From the NCBI RefSeq assembly GCF_030272615.1, contig NC_081405.1, positions 604,321,677 through 604,383,676 of the forward strand: 62,000 nucleotides of DNA, read 5' to 3'. The notes beneath the pieces were generated by a model. That model had not been told where the DNA came from. It was given only the letters and a program-made list of their open reading frames with translations, and ran no database searches. Position numbers and translations under genes: made by a program. The stretch comes from Cryptomeria japonica. Lineage: Eukaryota; Streptophyta; Pinopsida; Cupressales; Cupressaceae. Below are positions 1 through 11,114 of the stretch, one piece after another. Numbering within the stretch: position 1 is the first letter of the stretch; every line of letters starts with the position of its first letter.

Positions 1-26
1 TCATTCATCTTATTTCTAAAGACCCA

Positions 27-2090
27 TTAGGTGCCAATGACATTTTTATGCTCCGATCTGGGTACCAAAGACCATGTACCATTCTTTTCTATCTGGTCAA
101 GTTCCTCTTCCATTGCCTTGATCCAATCTTCATCTTTATGTGCTTCTCTAAATGTTTTAGGCTTGAATTCAAAGATCATGCAAGAGTTTTCTTTGACTTT
201 TCTTCTTGTAAGAATTCCTGCATCCTTGTCTCCTATGATCTGCTTTGGATCATGATTCAGCTTTACATACCTAGGAATGATCTTAGTTGTTTCCTCTTGC
301 TTTTCATCTTCATCCTCATCTTCATTAGCATCAGCATTAGCATCTACCAATGTAGGAGCACTGTTACTAGTGCTTGGTTGTTTTGCAATTGGGTCCCAGA
401 AGGTTACTGCGGGTTCATCTCCTACTTGCTCACTACCAATTTCCTCAGATTTCTGAGAGGTTTCATCAACTCTAACATTGATGCTTTCAACAATTCTCTG
501 AGTCCTATTGTTGAAACATTTGAGAGCTTTTCTCTTTGTGGAATACCCTAGGAATATTCCCTCATCATATTTAGCATCAAAATTGCTCTGATGTTCACTC
601 CTCTTGATATAACATTTACTACTAAACACTCTGAAGTAGCTTACCATTGGTTTCTTACCGGTCCAATGCTCATAAGGTGTTTTATCCTTATCCTTTTTTA
701 TGAGTATTAGGTTCATTGTGTAGACTGCAGTGCTCACCGCTTCTCTCCAAAAGGTGTGAGCAACCTTCCCTTGGATCAACATAGTTCTAGCTACTTCAAC
801 CATAGTCTGGTTGTTCCTCTCTGCTAGGCCATTCTATTGTGGAGTCCGGGGGGCAAACAGTTGCCTCTTGATGCCATTCTCTTCACAGTATTTTTTGAAT
901 TCACCAGAAGTGAATTCTCCTCCTTGATCAGTTCTTAAGCACTTAATCCTCTTACCACTTTCTCTTTCAACTAGCTCTCTGAAGGCTTTGAACTTTCCAA
1001 AAGCTTCATATTTGTCCTTCAAGAATGTGACCCACATCATCCTTGAGCAATCATTAGTAAGAATCATAAAATACCTATCTCCCTGCACACTCCTAGTTTT
1101 CATAAGACCACACAAATCAGTATGCACAAGATCAAGTAAATTGTCTGCATTGAAATATTTACCTTTGAAGGTTGAGGAAGACATTTTCCCTAGTTGACAC
1201 TCTTTGCACAAAGGATTTTCTGGTTTTCTCAGCATAGGCAATCCTCTAACTATCTTGATCTTACTGGCCTTCACAATATTGTCAAAGTTTACATGGCAGA
1301 GTCTCCTATGTCATATCCATCTATCCTCAAACTTAGCCATTAGACATGTACTGACATTAGCATTTAGCTGAAATAGGTTACCTTTGGTCTACATATTGGT
1401 AGCCATCAGTTCATCATTCTTTCCTTTGATTTTGCATACTCCATTTTTAAATTCCAAAGTGAGTCCATTATCATTCAGTTGAGCAACACTCAAAAGGTTG
1501 TGTCTGAGACCTTCTACCCAATACACATTGTCAGCACTGCTTCTTCCATTCAGAGAGATGGACCCTCTACCTTTTACCATACATGGTGCATCATTACCAC
1601 AACAAATCACACCACCATCATACTCTTCCAGAGATAGAAACTTACTCTGGTCACCAGTCATATAGTGAGAACAACCACTATCAATAGTCCACTCATTGGA
1701 ATTATCAAAGCGGGAGACAAGAGCCTTCTTGTCTGACACATCTTTCTTGACCGCTACAAACACAATATCTTCATTTTCTTCATCTTCTGATTTCTCATCA
1801 GTGACACCTTCATCAACTGCTACAAAACAATTTCTCTGGTTTCCTCCTTTGAACTTCTTGAACCTCTCCGGTTTGTCCTTGTTGTCACCATTAGGGCAGT
1901 TTACAGCAATGTGTCCTATCCAGTTACAAGAAAATCATTTCAAAGGAAGCTTGCCTCTGTATTTACCAGTTCCCTTGGGAAGTCTCTTGGAAAGAAGAGC
2001 TTCGAACTCCATCAGGATCTCCTCATCATCCATTTCTCTACTTTGTCATGGTTCACCACTGGTACTAGCTTCTTTTCTTTTTCTAGATGG
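27..2090 (-). pseudogene. copia A pol: zinc knuckle, protease, integrase, start of RT
   Basis: One reading frame runs through the whole stretch, broken by in-frame stops near 2048, 1937, 1391, 1313 and 836. In order it shows a zinc knuckle near 1895-1937 whose first Cys codon is now TGA; the protease active-site block WTIDSGCSHYMTG near 1650-1690; a GAG-pre-integrase block with HRRLCHVNF near 1290; and the integrase core. The core shows TDLCG, TDQGGEF and, across the stop at 834, NGLAER, which carry the three acidic catalytic residues. It continues into the integrase C-terminus (HWTGKKPMVSYFRVFSSKCY) and the first RT residues (DWIKAMEEELDQIEKNGTW). In life this polyprotein would mature and integrate the cDNA copy. 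The copy is inactive but only mildly decayed, with no frameshift inside this part. Confidence 0.93.
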
Positions 2091-2430
2091 TTCAACAGAT
2101 GCTCTGAAGGCTGATTTAGTCTTTTGAATACTATCATCATAATTATTTAGCTCATAAGTTGTTAACTTTGCAATGATGGAGTCCAGAGATACCTCTGTCT
2201 TGTCTACAGACCTCAACTCCTGAATAGCAGCAACCCTTATTGCATAGATCAGTAATAAGGTTCAACAAATGCTCTGAAGGCTAATTCAGTCTTCTGAATA
2301 CTACCATCATAATTATTTAGCTCATAAGTTGTTAACTTTGCAATGATGGAGTCCAGAGATACCTCTGTCTTGTCTACAGACCTCAACTCCTGAATAGCAG
2401 CAACCCTTATTGCATAGATCGGTAATAAGG
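2091..2430. repeat. 170 bp tandem duplication inside copia A gag
   Basis: Units 2091-2260 and 2261-2430 are direct head-to-tail copies differing at about six positions by my count, all transitions. Each unit starts with TTCAACARATGCTCTGAAGG and ends with AGTAATAAGG or GGTAATAAGG. Because 170 is not a multiple of three, the duplication shifts the reading frame between gag and the zinc knuckle. Confidence 0.95.
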
Positions 2431-2896
2431 AACTCAAAACTTTGCTAACAATGGTGGAATCTTCCATTTTACCACCTACACTCTTGATATCTCCAACAAT
2501 AGTTTTGATTCTTATTCCATATTATTGAATGGTCTCTCCTTCAACCATTTGCATGTCTTCAAACTTTCCCCTAAGGCTTTCTTCCTTAGCTTGTTTCACA
2601 TGCTCATCACCACCATATATATTCTCAAGGGCATCCCATACTTCTTTGGGATTCTCTTTATCCTGAACATCAATAAACTCAATATCAAATAATTTATTGA
2701 TTAGGGCTTCCATGACTTGCCCATTCTCCTGAATCTCTCTTTTTTTATCATCGGTGAGAGTACCAGTGGGGATAACATAAGCATTCTTAGCAAAGCTCCA
2801 GCGTTTAGCACTCATGCTTCTGATGTATATCTTCATTTTGTCCTTCCATATATTAAAGTTGTCTCTGTTAAACTTTGGACCTTCCCTCTTCATCAT
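2249..2896 (-). pseudogene. copia A gag
   Basis: The N-terminal part reads as a plant copia Gag: FNRDNFNIWKDKMKIYI near the start resembles the FDGxNYxxWKxKM signature, followed by a UBN2-like helical region (EVWDALENIYGG, then LRGKFEDMQMVEGETIQ). An in-frame TAA at 2522-2524 separates this from a continuation in the same frame (VSKVLSSLLPIYAIRVAAIQE). Gag would form the virus-like particle. The 170 bp duplication then puts this frame out of phase with the rest of the polyprotein. Confidence 0.9.
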
Positions 2897-2953
2897 TAGA
2901 GTAGGATCTTTACCTCAAGCAGTTAAGCTTACAACATAGAGGACCTGGAAGAT

Positions 2954-2965
2954 GCTTTGATACCA
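2954..2965 (-). promoter_or_regulatory. primer binding site, initiator tRNA-Met (copia A)
   Basis: The minus strand reads TGGTATCAAAGC, one base from the plant initiator tRNA-Met complement TGGTATCAGAGC. It lies five bases inside the LTR end, as expected for minus-strand priming. The same 12-mer occurs in NA1. Confidence 0.9.
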
Positions 2966-2970
2966 ATTTA

Positions 2971-4391
2971 TGAATAGTTAGTACCAAACTGGTACTGAGA
3001 GAGCAGGGGGTGAATCAGTACTTGACAAAAACACTTTTCCTTGAACCAGGTAGACTGAGAACACTGCACTTGACTGGCAAGCAATAGCACCGGTCTAAAC
3101 CAGATTACTACCGGTTCAACACAGTAAGAATGTGAAAGACATAAACTGATAACCCTTGGTTTTCCACACAATCTAACATCATATTTCCACTTCACCCATA
3201 TGCATACACTAGTAACACATCAATAGAAATGTAAAGACTTACTGATTCAACATGCTTTATCGCTTGTCAGAGAATAACAAAGCATCACACATAACACACA
3301 TATTTTTTCACATGGAAACCCAACTGGGAAAAACCACGGTGGGGATGAATACCCACAAGTTGTTCTTTGAACTCTTTTGAAGTCCGCTCTGTTAGGAGCC
3401 TAGTCTGGTTAGAGACTTTTACAATAGGTTTTGTTAGGAACCGATCCTGCTAGGGATCACTCGGTTAAGGGATGGCTAAAATACTCGGTTAAGGGTTAAA
3501 CCCTGTTAAAGGTTACCTTGTTAGAGGATTTTAAGAACTCAATGATTTTTGAGTCACCCTGTTAAATGATTTATAGCAAGTCGGTTAAAGCTACCCTGTT
3601 AAGGGATTTTCCAACTATTGAAGTGGTTAGAGGTCAACAGGTATTACAATGATCTAGTAATAGCACTTCAATGCCAATGCAGATCTACTTTAGTTCCTTC
3701 CTTCTGCAATCACACTCTATAGGTATCTATTCTCTAAAATGGTCTGGCAAGAATCACATATCTTTGGACTTAGATACACACACAACATTTGCCAACAACC
3801 TCAACATGAAAAACAACATCGACCTTATAGGAAATAGATAGGTCGGTAGCATAAACCCTAAACCCTAAACATTTAGGTTAAGCAATTCAATTGGTTCAAT
3901 CCTAATCATTGAACATATTGCATTGATTACAACAATCTTGAACAGATCTCAATATGTTCTCCATCATTCATTCTTCACCGCTTCTTGGAGGTTGATAACC
4001 CATCACGCATTCTCTACCATTTACAGAGACTTCGCACATTCCCGAGGTAGATAAGATCAATCTCCTTCATGCAAGATCCTTCATGTGCACAAGGCTGACA
4101 TGGAAACACAATTTGTTCTTCATTATAATACTAATTCATCACACAATGTCATTGGTTGAATCACATAGGCATAGAGCACTTCAGTCAGAAACCCTGAAGC
4201 TAAGACTACCAACCAGTAGTCATACCATATGAAGCCTTGATACAAACCATTCCATATACCGGTTCACATTCCAACATACCGGTTCACAACATCATACCGG
4301 TTCTTCTTGTATCACATATACCGGTTCTCTTGCAAGTTGCTTACTTCAATATACCAGTTCACTCTCCAGCATATTAACATCAATGACAACA
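2971..4391 (-). repeat. 5' LTR of copia A (1,421 bp)
   Basis: The LTR is bounded by the primer site on one side and by the terminal TGTTGTCATTG on the other. It holds four exact ATACCGGTTC motifs near its outer end (4256, 4276, 4294 and 4318 on the plus strand) and a fifth degenerate one at 4352. It also contains two and a half telomere-type CCCTAAA units at 3853-3869 and a run of CGGTTAAGGG / CCTGTTAAGGG variants at 3400-3620. The end near 2990-3010 (ACTGAGAG followed by GGGGGTGAATCAGTA) is shared with the NA1 LTR. Confidence 0.85.
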
Positions 4392-4419
4392 TACAATATC
4401 ATCATATCATCATGTCATC

Positions 4420-4660
4420 ATACTCTGTATATGTATGTATATGTATATATTCATTTATATATATATATATACATATACATATACATATATATATATATAC
4501 ATATACATACACACATGCACGCAGAGATATATGTGTGTGTATGTGTGTACATATACATATATACCTATCCATATATATGTATGTATATATACATATATGT
4601 TCAAAATATAAATATTTATGCACTAAATTAATTTATACCTGAATGTATATATATAAAAAT
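4420..4660. repeat. TA/TG-rich microsatellite
   Basis: Imperfect (TA)n, (TATG)n and (CA)n runs fill this stretch. It lies between the outer end of the copia A LTR and the 3' end of the LINE. A simple repeat at a LINE 3' end can be seeded by its tail, but that is inference here. Confidence 0.9.
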
Positions 4661-4719
4661 CTATAAGGATGAAGGGGAAAAAATTCAAATGTTAATGGAG
4701 ATCTAAATAGGCCAGATCT

Positions 4720-6477
4720 CTATCCTATGCCTTGATTCACAAACTCCTTGCCATCAACTCCCTCATTGGCTAGTTCATTTTCTCTTCGGTTACCTTCCCT
4801 ATAAATGTGATTGATGAGAACAGAGTTAAAGTATGACAGGAGATCCCTATCCCTTCTAATTATGTTGCTTATTTTCCAATTGAAGGACTTGCCTGATCTA
4901 AGAGAGTTTATGATGATCGTGGAATCCCCTTCAATTTCAATATTTTTAATTCCTAGCTTGTGACAGAGCAACGAGCCTTCTACTACTACATTAGCTTCTA
5001 CTACATTGTTAGTGACTATCCATAGAGGTTTTGCAAGTGTGGCAACCTCTTTCTCGTCCCAAGAGTGAATAACACAACCTAAACCTATTGTGCCAGGGTT
5101 TCCCCAAGAAGCTCCAATAAAGTTGAGTTTGTGCCAACCTGGAGGTGGAGGAGCCCAAACACATTGCTTCCTAACCACCAAATTGTGGTTCTCCCCTAAT
5201 CCAACATACAAAGGAAGAATGAGGCCCTCCCAGCGTTTCCTAAAGGCTTTGTCCCTAAGTAAAAATTTAGAATTCTTCAAAGGGAATTTCCTAATATAGT
5301 TGTTGGCAATCTCTATAATGGAAGCTTCAAGTTTAACAATGAGAGTTATGGAGTTGAGGGATTTCTCCTTAAAAATACTTTTGTTTCTTTCTTTCCATAC
5401 TTCCCAGAGGAAGATAGAGGGAGAAATAATCCAGATATGCCCGTAGTGATCAAAATTTTGGGAGATGGGCCAGCTCTGCAAGAAGAAAGGTAGGTCCTTT
5501 TGGCAAGCCACACTCAAGTTAATTTTACCAAAAATCCATTGCCAACAGGAGGTAGTAAATTCATAGTTAAGTAATAGGTGGTCTCCATCTTCCTCTATCT
5601 TGCAACATAATGGACATCTAGAGGGGTCGACATATCCCAATTTTCAGAACTAGTCCATCGTGAGGATTCTCTTTTGAAGAGTAGCCCAGAGGAAGGTACC
5701 TACTTTTGGAGAGAAAAATTAGGCCAATAGAGGGACAAGGGGAGGTTGGAGATCATTCTGGATTCTAGCTTATGAGAAACCCTATAGCCCCATTTTACAT
5801 TGTATTCTCCATTGGGGGATCCTAACCAAATTAAGTTGTCCTGGCTCAAGTCAAATGAGAGCTTCCTGTACTAGAGAATAGAAAGTAAAAGGGAGAACTC
5901 TCTTTCATTAGATGAGGATATGGTTAAATGTTTCCAGCCCTAGCCTAGAGAAGGGTCTGAGTTGGAGAAGGTGACGTAGTCTCTGATGTACTTTCCTACA
6001 AAGTTTTCCAATTCCATTTTTAAGGAATCATTGTGGATTATGCTGCTAATAGGGGGATACCCACCCTAGGAATCATCCCAAAATAGGGCTTTGTCCCCTT
6101 GCCCAATATTCCAAGAGAGTTGATCAGAGAGGACTCCTATGCAATTGGTAATTAAAGCCCAAATTCTAGAACCTTTGGGGAGGGAGGGAATTCTGAAGAT
6201 GTTGGTCGGATCTAGGTTGCCCAGATACTTATTCCTAATTATTTTTACCCATTTTAGTTGTGGTTCTTTTTAGATTCTCCATACTAATTTTGCTCCAAGT
6301 GCCCTATTTTAGCTTTCTAGATTTCAAAAGCCTAATCCTCCATTAATTTTTGGAAGGCAAAGGTTATCCCATGCAATTAATGAAAACTTTATCTTATCCT
6401 CCAAGCTATGCCAGAAGAAGGTCCTCAAGATCCTATTGTGTCTGTCCCTGATACCTCCTTAGAGTTGGAGGCAAGAC
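4720..6477 (-). pseudogene. LINE ORF2, distal RT to RNase H part
   Basis: The segment begins after the RT palm and thumb (NRILRTFFWHS, KINGGLGF). It contains the plant LINE zinc-binding RT-associated block (YVDPSRCPLCCKIEEDGDHLL, Cys/His pattern near 5560-5635). It ends in a plant-type RNase H fold with LNFIGASWGNPG, VEANVVVEGSLLCHKLG, IEGDSTIIINSL and VLINHIYREGNRRENELANEG. The first catalytic acid is lost: the usual LNFDGA reads LNFIGA. A 306-residue stretch from 5640 to 4720 is uninterrupted; 5641-6477 is broken by stops and at least one frameshift. The stop at 4720 is the natural end of ORF2. Confidence 0.9.
6473..6477. repeat. target-site duplication of NA1 (left copy)
   Basis: AAGAC directly precedes the left LTR (TGTTAGGG). 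The same five bases follow the right LTR at 13260-13264. Confidence 0.95.
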
Positions 6478-7396
6478 TGTTAGGGTTCCCACAGATACTG
6501 AGAGGGGGGGGTGAATCAGTATCTGACCGGTAATGAAATTTTCTTAAAACTGAATATGCAGAATATAAAGTAACAGTATATCGGTATGCAAGAATTAATG
6601 CAAATAACAAAATCAAAAGCATCCACATGAAAAGAACACCATAACACAAGATGTTTAATGAGGAAACCCGGTGTGGGAAAAACCTCGGTGGGATTTGTGA
6701 CCCACAATATTCACTTACTGGCCAATAAGAGAATATTACTTACAATAGGGGCCTGCACATGCAGGAAGGCCAACTGCCTAGAGCTCACTGCTCAGTAAGA
6801 AGTCACACTGACTTACAATGAGGATTTACACAAATCCAATATTCTATATTGCTTTACAATAGCATCTTCAATGCCAGATTCAGTACTGGTTCTTGCTCTG
6901 TTCTTTACATATACCCTTGACCTACAATTCGCACATTAGGTCTACCTTATAATTTATTTATTGCATTCATCCATATCCTACAAATGACTACAATGATCTC
7001 TTTTATATACAAGATTCATTTTACAATTTGCCAAGTCAGCTTACAATAATAAACAAAATATTACATATCAAAAGTCCTGTCGGCCTCTGTGCCGATATAC
7101 ATCTTTTCTTCTGTGCTGGTGTACATCTTTTGTGCCGGTGCTGGTGTAGATTGATCTTCTGATGCCGGTGCACTATCTTGCCTGTGTTATACTTTGCCGG
7201 TGCCATAGGATTACAAGGTTGCCTATATAATGCTTTGCCGGTATAATGTCTTGCCGATGCCATAGGATTGCAAGGTTGCCTGTGTAATACTTTGCCGGTA
7301 TAATGTCTTGTCGATGCCATAGGATTGCAAGGTTGCCATCAATGACAAAACCTTCAATCACACACAATGTCTCATTGGAGTGTCCATATGCCAACA
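6478..7396 (-). repeat. 3' LTR of NA1
   Basis: The plus strand reads TGTTAGGG...CCAACA, an inverted TGTT/AACA end pair, and the sequence matches 12342-13259. It includes a G8 run at 6508-6515 (G7 in the partner), the conserved block GGAAACCCGGTGTGGGAAAA and a 57 bp internal tandem repeat. Confidence 0.95.
7184..7340. repeat. 57 bp tandem repeat inside the NA1 LTR
   Basis: CATAGGATT recurs at 7204, 7261 and 7318, giving a 57 bp period with two full units and partial flanking units. The partner LTR shows the same period at 13067, 13124 and 13181. Each unit contains GCCGGTATAATGTCTTG or a close variant. The unit sits in the outer part of the LTR, where U3 regulatory repeats would lie. Confidence 0.93.
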
Positions 7397-7408
7397 ATCT
7401 CCCCCTTT
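7397..7408 (-). promoter_or_regulatory. polypurine tract of NA1
   Basis: The minus strand reads AAAGGGGGAGAT immediately before the 3' LTR, the expected start site for plus-strand DNA synthesis. A second copy of the same purine block, with its upstream context, lies at 7543-7563. Confidence 0.9.
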
Positions 7409-7604
7409 GGCATTGATGGCAACACTCATGAGAAATTTCAAAAAGATATCCAAAAATGTGTATACCAAAAAAAATGTTACCAAAAATATGAGGGCTCCCC
7501 CTGAGCATGTGATCCCTGTGTTTTTGAATTTTCTCATCTACTACTCCCCCTTTGGCATCAATGACAAAGGTTAGTAGATTTTGTAGTTGTACCAATTCAT
7601 AACC

Positions 7605-10600
7605 TCAACCTTGTAGTTGGGTAGTTATTATCTGAAGAATATCTCCCAAAATTAAGTTTATACCATCCATAAACTTCTTGCTCTCCTTTATTGCTATCTC
7701 AGTTCTGTAAACTATATCGGTGAGATGTTGCAAGTGCTTTGCCGGTGTTTTGCTACCCTGTGTTAGTGCCTCTGAGATTTCCTTACGCAGAGATGCTAAA
7801 TAGTCCAATCTTGGACTTAGTTTAGATCTCAAAAATTTTGCCTTGTTTATTATTTTATCTTTTTCTCTTTCTAATTTGAGCAATTCTTCCTCAAAATTTG
7901 TTATCTTTTCCTCAAAAACTGATAATGTATCAGGTGAGTTAACAAAATTATCAGCAAGTTTATTGATCTCTTCTTGTACCTTGCTCATCTTTTTGTCTAT
8001 ATCCATGGTCAAAAAGTTTATCTTACAGGTGTCTTTGTACAGTGTTTTGTACTCTTTCAACAAATTGCATAGTTCCGGTAGAAGTGTGTCAAATTCCCTG
8101 TTACACTTCTTTATTCCTTCCTCAAAGAATTTCTGTTTCTCTTTTTCTACACTTTCCTTTATAGTTTCTACCTTTGTTTGCTCAAAATTTCCAGAAATAT
8201 ATTTACAAAGTGTATCCAACTGGCCTAAAGAATCTTTGTTGGCTATATTACAATTGGGAGCTATTAATTTCAAAACTAGAATTGAATCATCTATCGCTTT
8301 ATAGGCTTGAGAGCTATAATTAGTTATTTTCTTGATAGATTCAAGCAATACCTCTGTTACATTTGATGGTGACACAATAAACTGAGTACCGGTGGAAGTG
8401 GCCATGCTGGTATTGACCTCTGGTAGGTCTGTTTGTGTCTCCATCTCTTTAAGCATAGTTTTTCTTGCATCATTTCTTACCGGTGGCGTTTGTTCTGGAG
8501 CCTTTAGCTCTGTTTGTTGCTCTGTTTGTGTTCCAGAATCCATCTTTTTCTTTGAATCTGCTGCTGGTTGCTCTTTGTTTCCTGTTGCCGATTGCTCTTT
8601 GTTATCAAATTTATCTGTGGTATCCTTATCTACCACTATGTTGATTTTTTGAGTATCAACATTCATAGTATATAGAACTTCAGGATTAGAATTATTATCC
8701 TCTGTGTCCATTCTCTCAGCTGTCGATTGATCTTCTATAGTTGTTTTTACCGGTGGATTATTTAAAGGAGGTTGGGGTAAGTTGTCTCTAATCTTGATAC
8801 TTGGCAGTCCACCAACTTTACCTTTCCCTTTGTCCTTTTGATATACCAGAATGGGCTTGGGGTTCATATATTCTTCTTGTTTTTCTTTTTTAACTAAGAA
8901 TCTATCCTAACCATCTTCTGTTTCAGTTGAAACTTTAGTAACTCTACCTGCGATTAATGATATTTGCCGGTGTGCAGTGGAAAAGACTGTCTGGTTGGCC
9001 TGAGCTATCAAATCATCAATTTCCTTAGGTGAGTTGGCCGGGTATAGTGCAAGTAATTTTTCTATTTTAATTTTCTTATCTAACTCAATTATTCCTTGCC
9101 TTCTAGCCTCAAGTCTTTTATATAATTCATCAAGAATTTCATTTAGGACTTGCATCAAAAACCTTTTATACATGTCCATGTGTAGTATAACACTTTCCTC
9201 AACTTTTCCTTTCTCATCATCTGATAGGGTGTCATAGATTTTCCCTATGTTTTTCAATTTACCTTCCTCTGTGATCTCATTCAGTAATATGTCAAAAGGG
9301 GCCAAGTCAGTGTCTGTCTTCTTCTTCTTTTCGGGGGTCAGCTTTTTCTTAGGTGTGGCTTTCTTGACTGGAGACCTTACAGCTTGTTGCTTCTATCTTG
9401 TCCTTGTAGGTGAAGGAGTGGATACCAGTGAGGGGTCTCTTTTCCTAACAACTCTTTTGAAAGTTGCTGGCATATCTCCTTCTAAGGAGGTATCTACCGG
9501 TGATAGATGAGTTTCAGGCTGTTGGGCTGCCAACTCTTCTTCTGTTATGTCAGTTTTCTTTAGTACATCATCTTTTAAGGCTTTTGCTTGCCTGGTTCCT
9601 TTCCTCACAGATGCCTCAACTTTTTTTACTCTCTTTTTAGATTGAATTTGACTTTCGATGTGCTCAGCATTACCAAATACTTCTTCCTTTGGTTCATTAG
9701 GGGCTTCCAGAAGTGCTTTGGCATAAGTTTCCACTATGTGGTCATCTGTTTCATACCCCATCTCTGTAACCCAGATTGTTCTTGGGATGACTGCTTCCAT
9801 CCAGATCTCATCCTTTTTTATTACAAAGCATATGTCATCCATGTATTTGTTGACAATTTCCTATTATAGTCTGATCCTCTTATTCATTCTAACCTTTAGT
9901 GCTTGAAAATACTCATTGATATTCTTTTCTTTGTTTTCACCCATGTTGGTGAATAAGTCAGACAATTGTTTTCCTACCGGTATGTCAAATCCAAAGTCCT
10001 TGTTGCCTATACCGGGAGCCTGTTTGGTTATATGTAGCATTAAGCATACAAGTAAATTTCCAAATCTAAAGGTTCCTTTCTTATCCTTCTTGATTTTTGC
10101 CAAATTGTCAATTAACTCATCTTTTAATCATTCACAGATATCAATTTTCACATTGTCCTTAACCATGTCATAAGCACTCTTTATGCATAAACTGGAAATA
10201 GAGTTAAGCCTATTTGCATGAGTTGCTTTGTAACCTAGAATCATGCTAACAAATCTAACATTTCTATTGGTCACATCATTAACCCTCAATGATCTCTTGT
10301 CGAATGTTGCACCAGTTAAGTTTGTTACTAGGTCATTGGAGACCACCTTGGTTTTGTCGGGTCTGGTATCGGTGGAAGGTAACCCTGTTATTGCTTTCAC
10401 AGCTTCCTTTGTAATCTTGTGAACTAAATCAAGCTAAAAGAATGAACCATGTACCCTGCTTAAAACTATCCTAATCACTTCCTTGGGAAATTCAGGAATG
10501 CAGAGGATTTCAGTGAATCCTAGGGTTTCAACAATTTTATGTTCAGGTTTCACATTTCCGGCATTGTCACATATAACAGATTTATACATGTCTTTGATTT

Positions 10601-10808
10601 CTTCATCACCTAATTCCTCTATGTTGCAATGAATATACATTCTAGGGTCTTTTGCATAAACAACACCCTTTGGAATTTGGGAAAATGCACCTGTGTTGTC
10701 ATCTTTCTTAGCTACCTCGGGAACTAGCTGAAACACGGGCCTAGGTCATTTTATAACCTCAACTACTATAGGGTTTTCTATGAATTCAAGTGCAGAGGAG
10801 GATGCCAT
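7605..10808 (-). pseudogene. NA1 ORF2, unrecognised protein of about 1,067 codons
   Basis: Starting at the ATG at 10808 (MASSSALEFIENPIVVEVIK), a single frame runs 3.2 kb to the stop at 7605. It is broken only by seven stop codons, at 10748, 10436, 10130, 9866, 9863, 9395 and 8909, with no frameshift. I do not recognise the protein. Residues 1 to about 310 look globular and mixed, with VHKITKEAVKAITGLPST and FRFGNLLVCLMLHITKQ. A basic, Pro/Lys-rich stretch follows (VKKATPKKKLTPEKKKK near 9330-9380). The C-terminal 420 residues are acidic, Thr/Gln-rich, then strongly helical and coiled-coil-like (NFEEELLKLEREKDKIINKA). No aspartic protease, DDE, YxDD or RNase H motif is visible. It may be a structural or regulatory protein of the element; this is inference. 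Confidence 0.85.
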
Positions 10809-11114
10809 GATGATAAATACCTTTTTTTGCCTTTGGATGGATTGATTGCTGAAGTGCTTTGCCTCTTTGCTCGGAATACCTTAGCTCGGAAATCTTTGCG
10901 CTCTCTAAAAGTTTGAATTCATGGTGAAATGAAATGGAGCCAAAAACCTTATTTTATAAAGTCTTTTCTGCTACCTACCACATTAATTGTTTGCTGGTAA
11001 TGTATTAACTCAACTTTATTTGCCGATAATGAAGGATTTTCAACTTCTTTTCTCTAACCGAGGGAATAATAGCACATGTGTCATTAAGTTGCCAAACCCT
11101 CAAGATAATTTTCT
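10809..11114. other. spacer between NA1 ORF1 and ORF2
   Basis: About 300 bases separate the two NA1 frames. No conserved product is visible on either strand. It would hold any signal used to express ORF2 (internal promoter, splice site or re-initiation), but I cannot point to one. Confidence 0.6.

Larger units (their letters stand above)
1..4391 (-). mobile_element. Ty1/copia LTR retrotransposon (copia A), 5' part
   Basis: Read on the minus strand, the order is LTR (4391 to 2971), a primer site for initiator tRNA-Met, gag, zinc knuckle, protease, integrase and the start of reverse transcriptase, which runs off the left edge. Integrase before RT is the diagnostic Ty1/copia order. Stop codons and one internal duplication show that it is dead. 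The 3' LTR lies outside the window, so neither age nor target duplication can be read. The LTR begins TGTTGTCATTG and ends in TTCA, giving the expected TG...CA ends. Confidence 0.93.

Noticed and set aside
3853-3869. Interstitial telomere
   Set aside because: Only about two and a half units, embedded in an LTR.
4307-4642. Tyr/Ile/His-rich open frames on both strands
   Set aside because: They are translations of TA/CA microsatellite.
7173-7595. Repeated peptide NLAILWHRQDIIPAK in the NA1 LTR
   Set aside because: It follows from the 57 bp DNA repeat being a multiple of three; it lies in an LTR and differs in the partner LTR.
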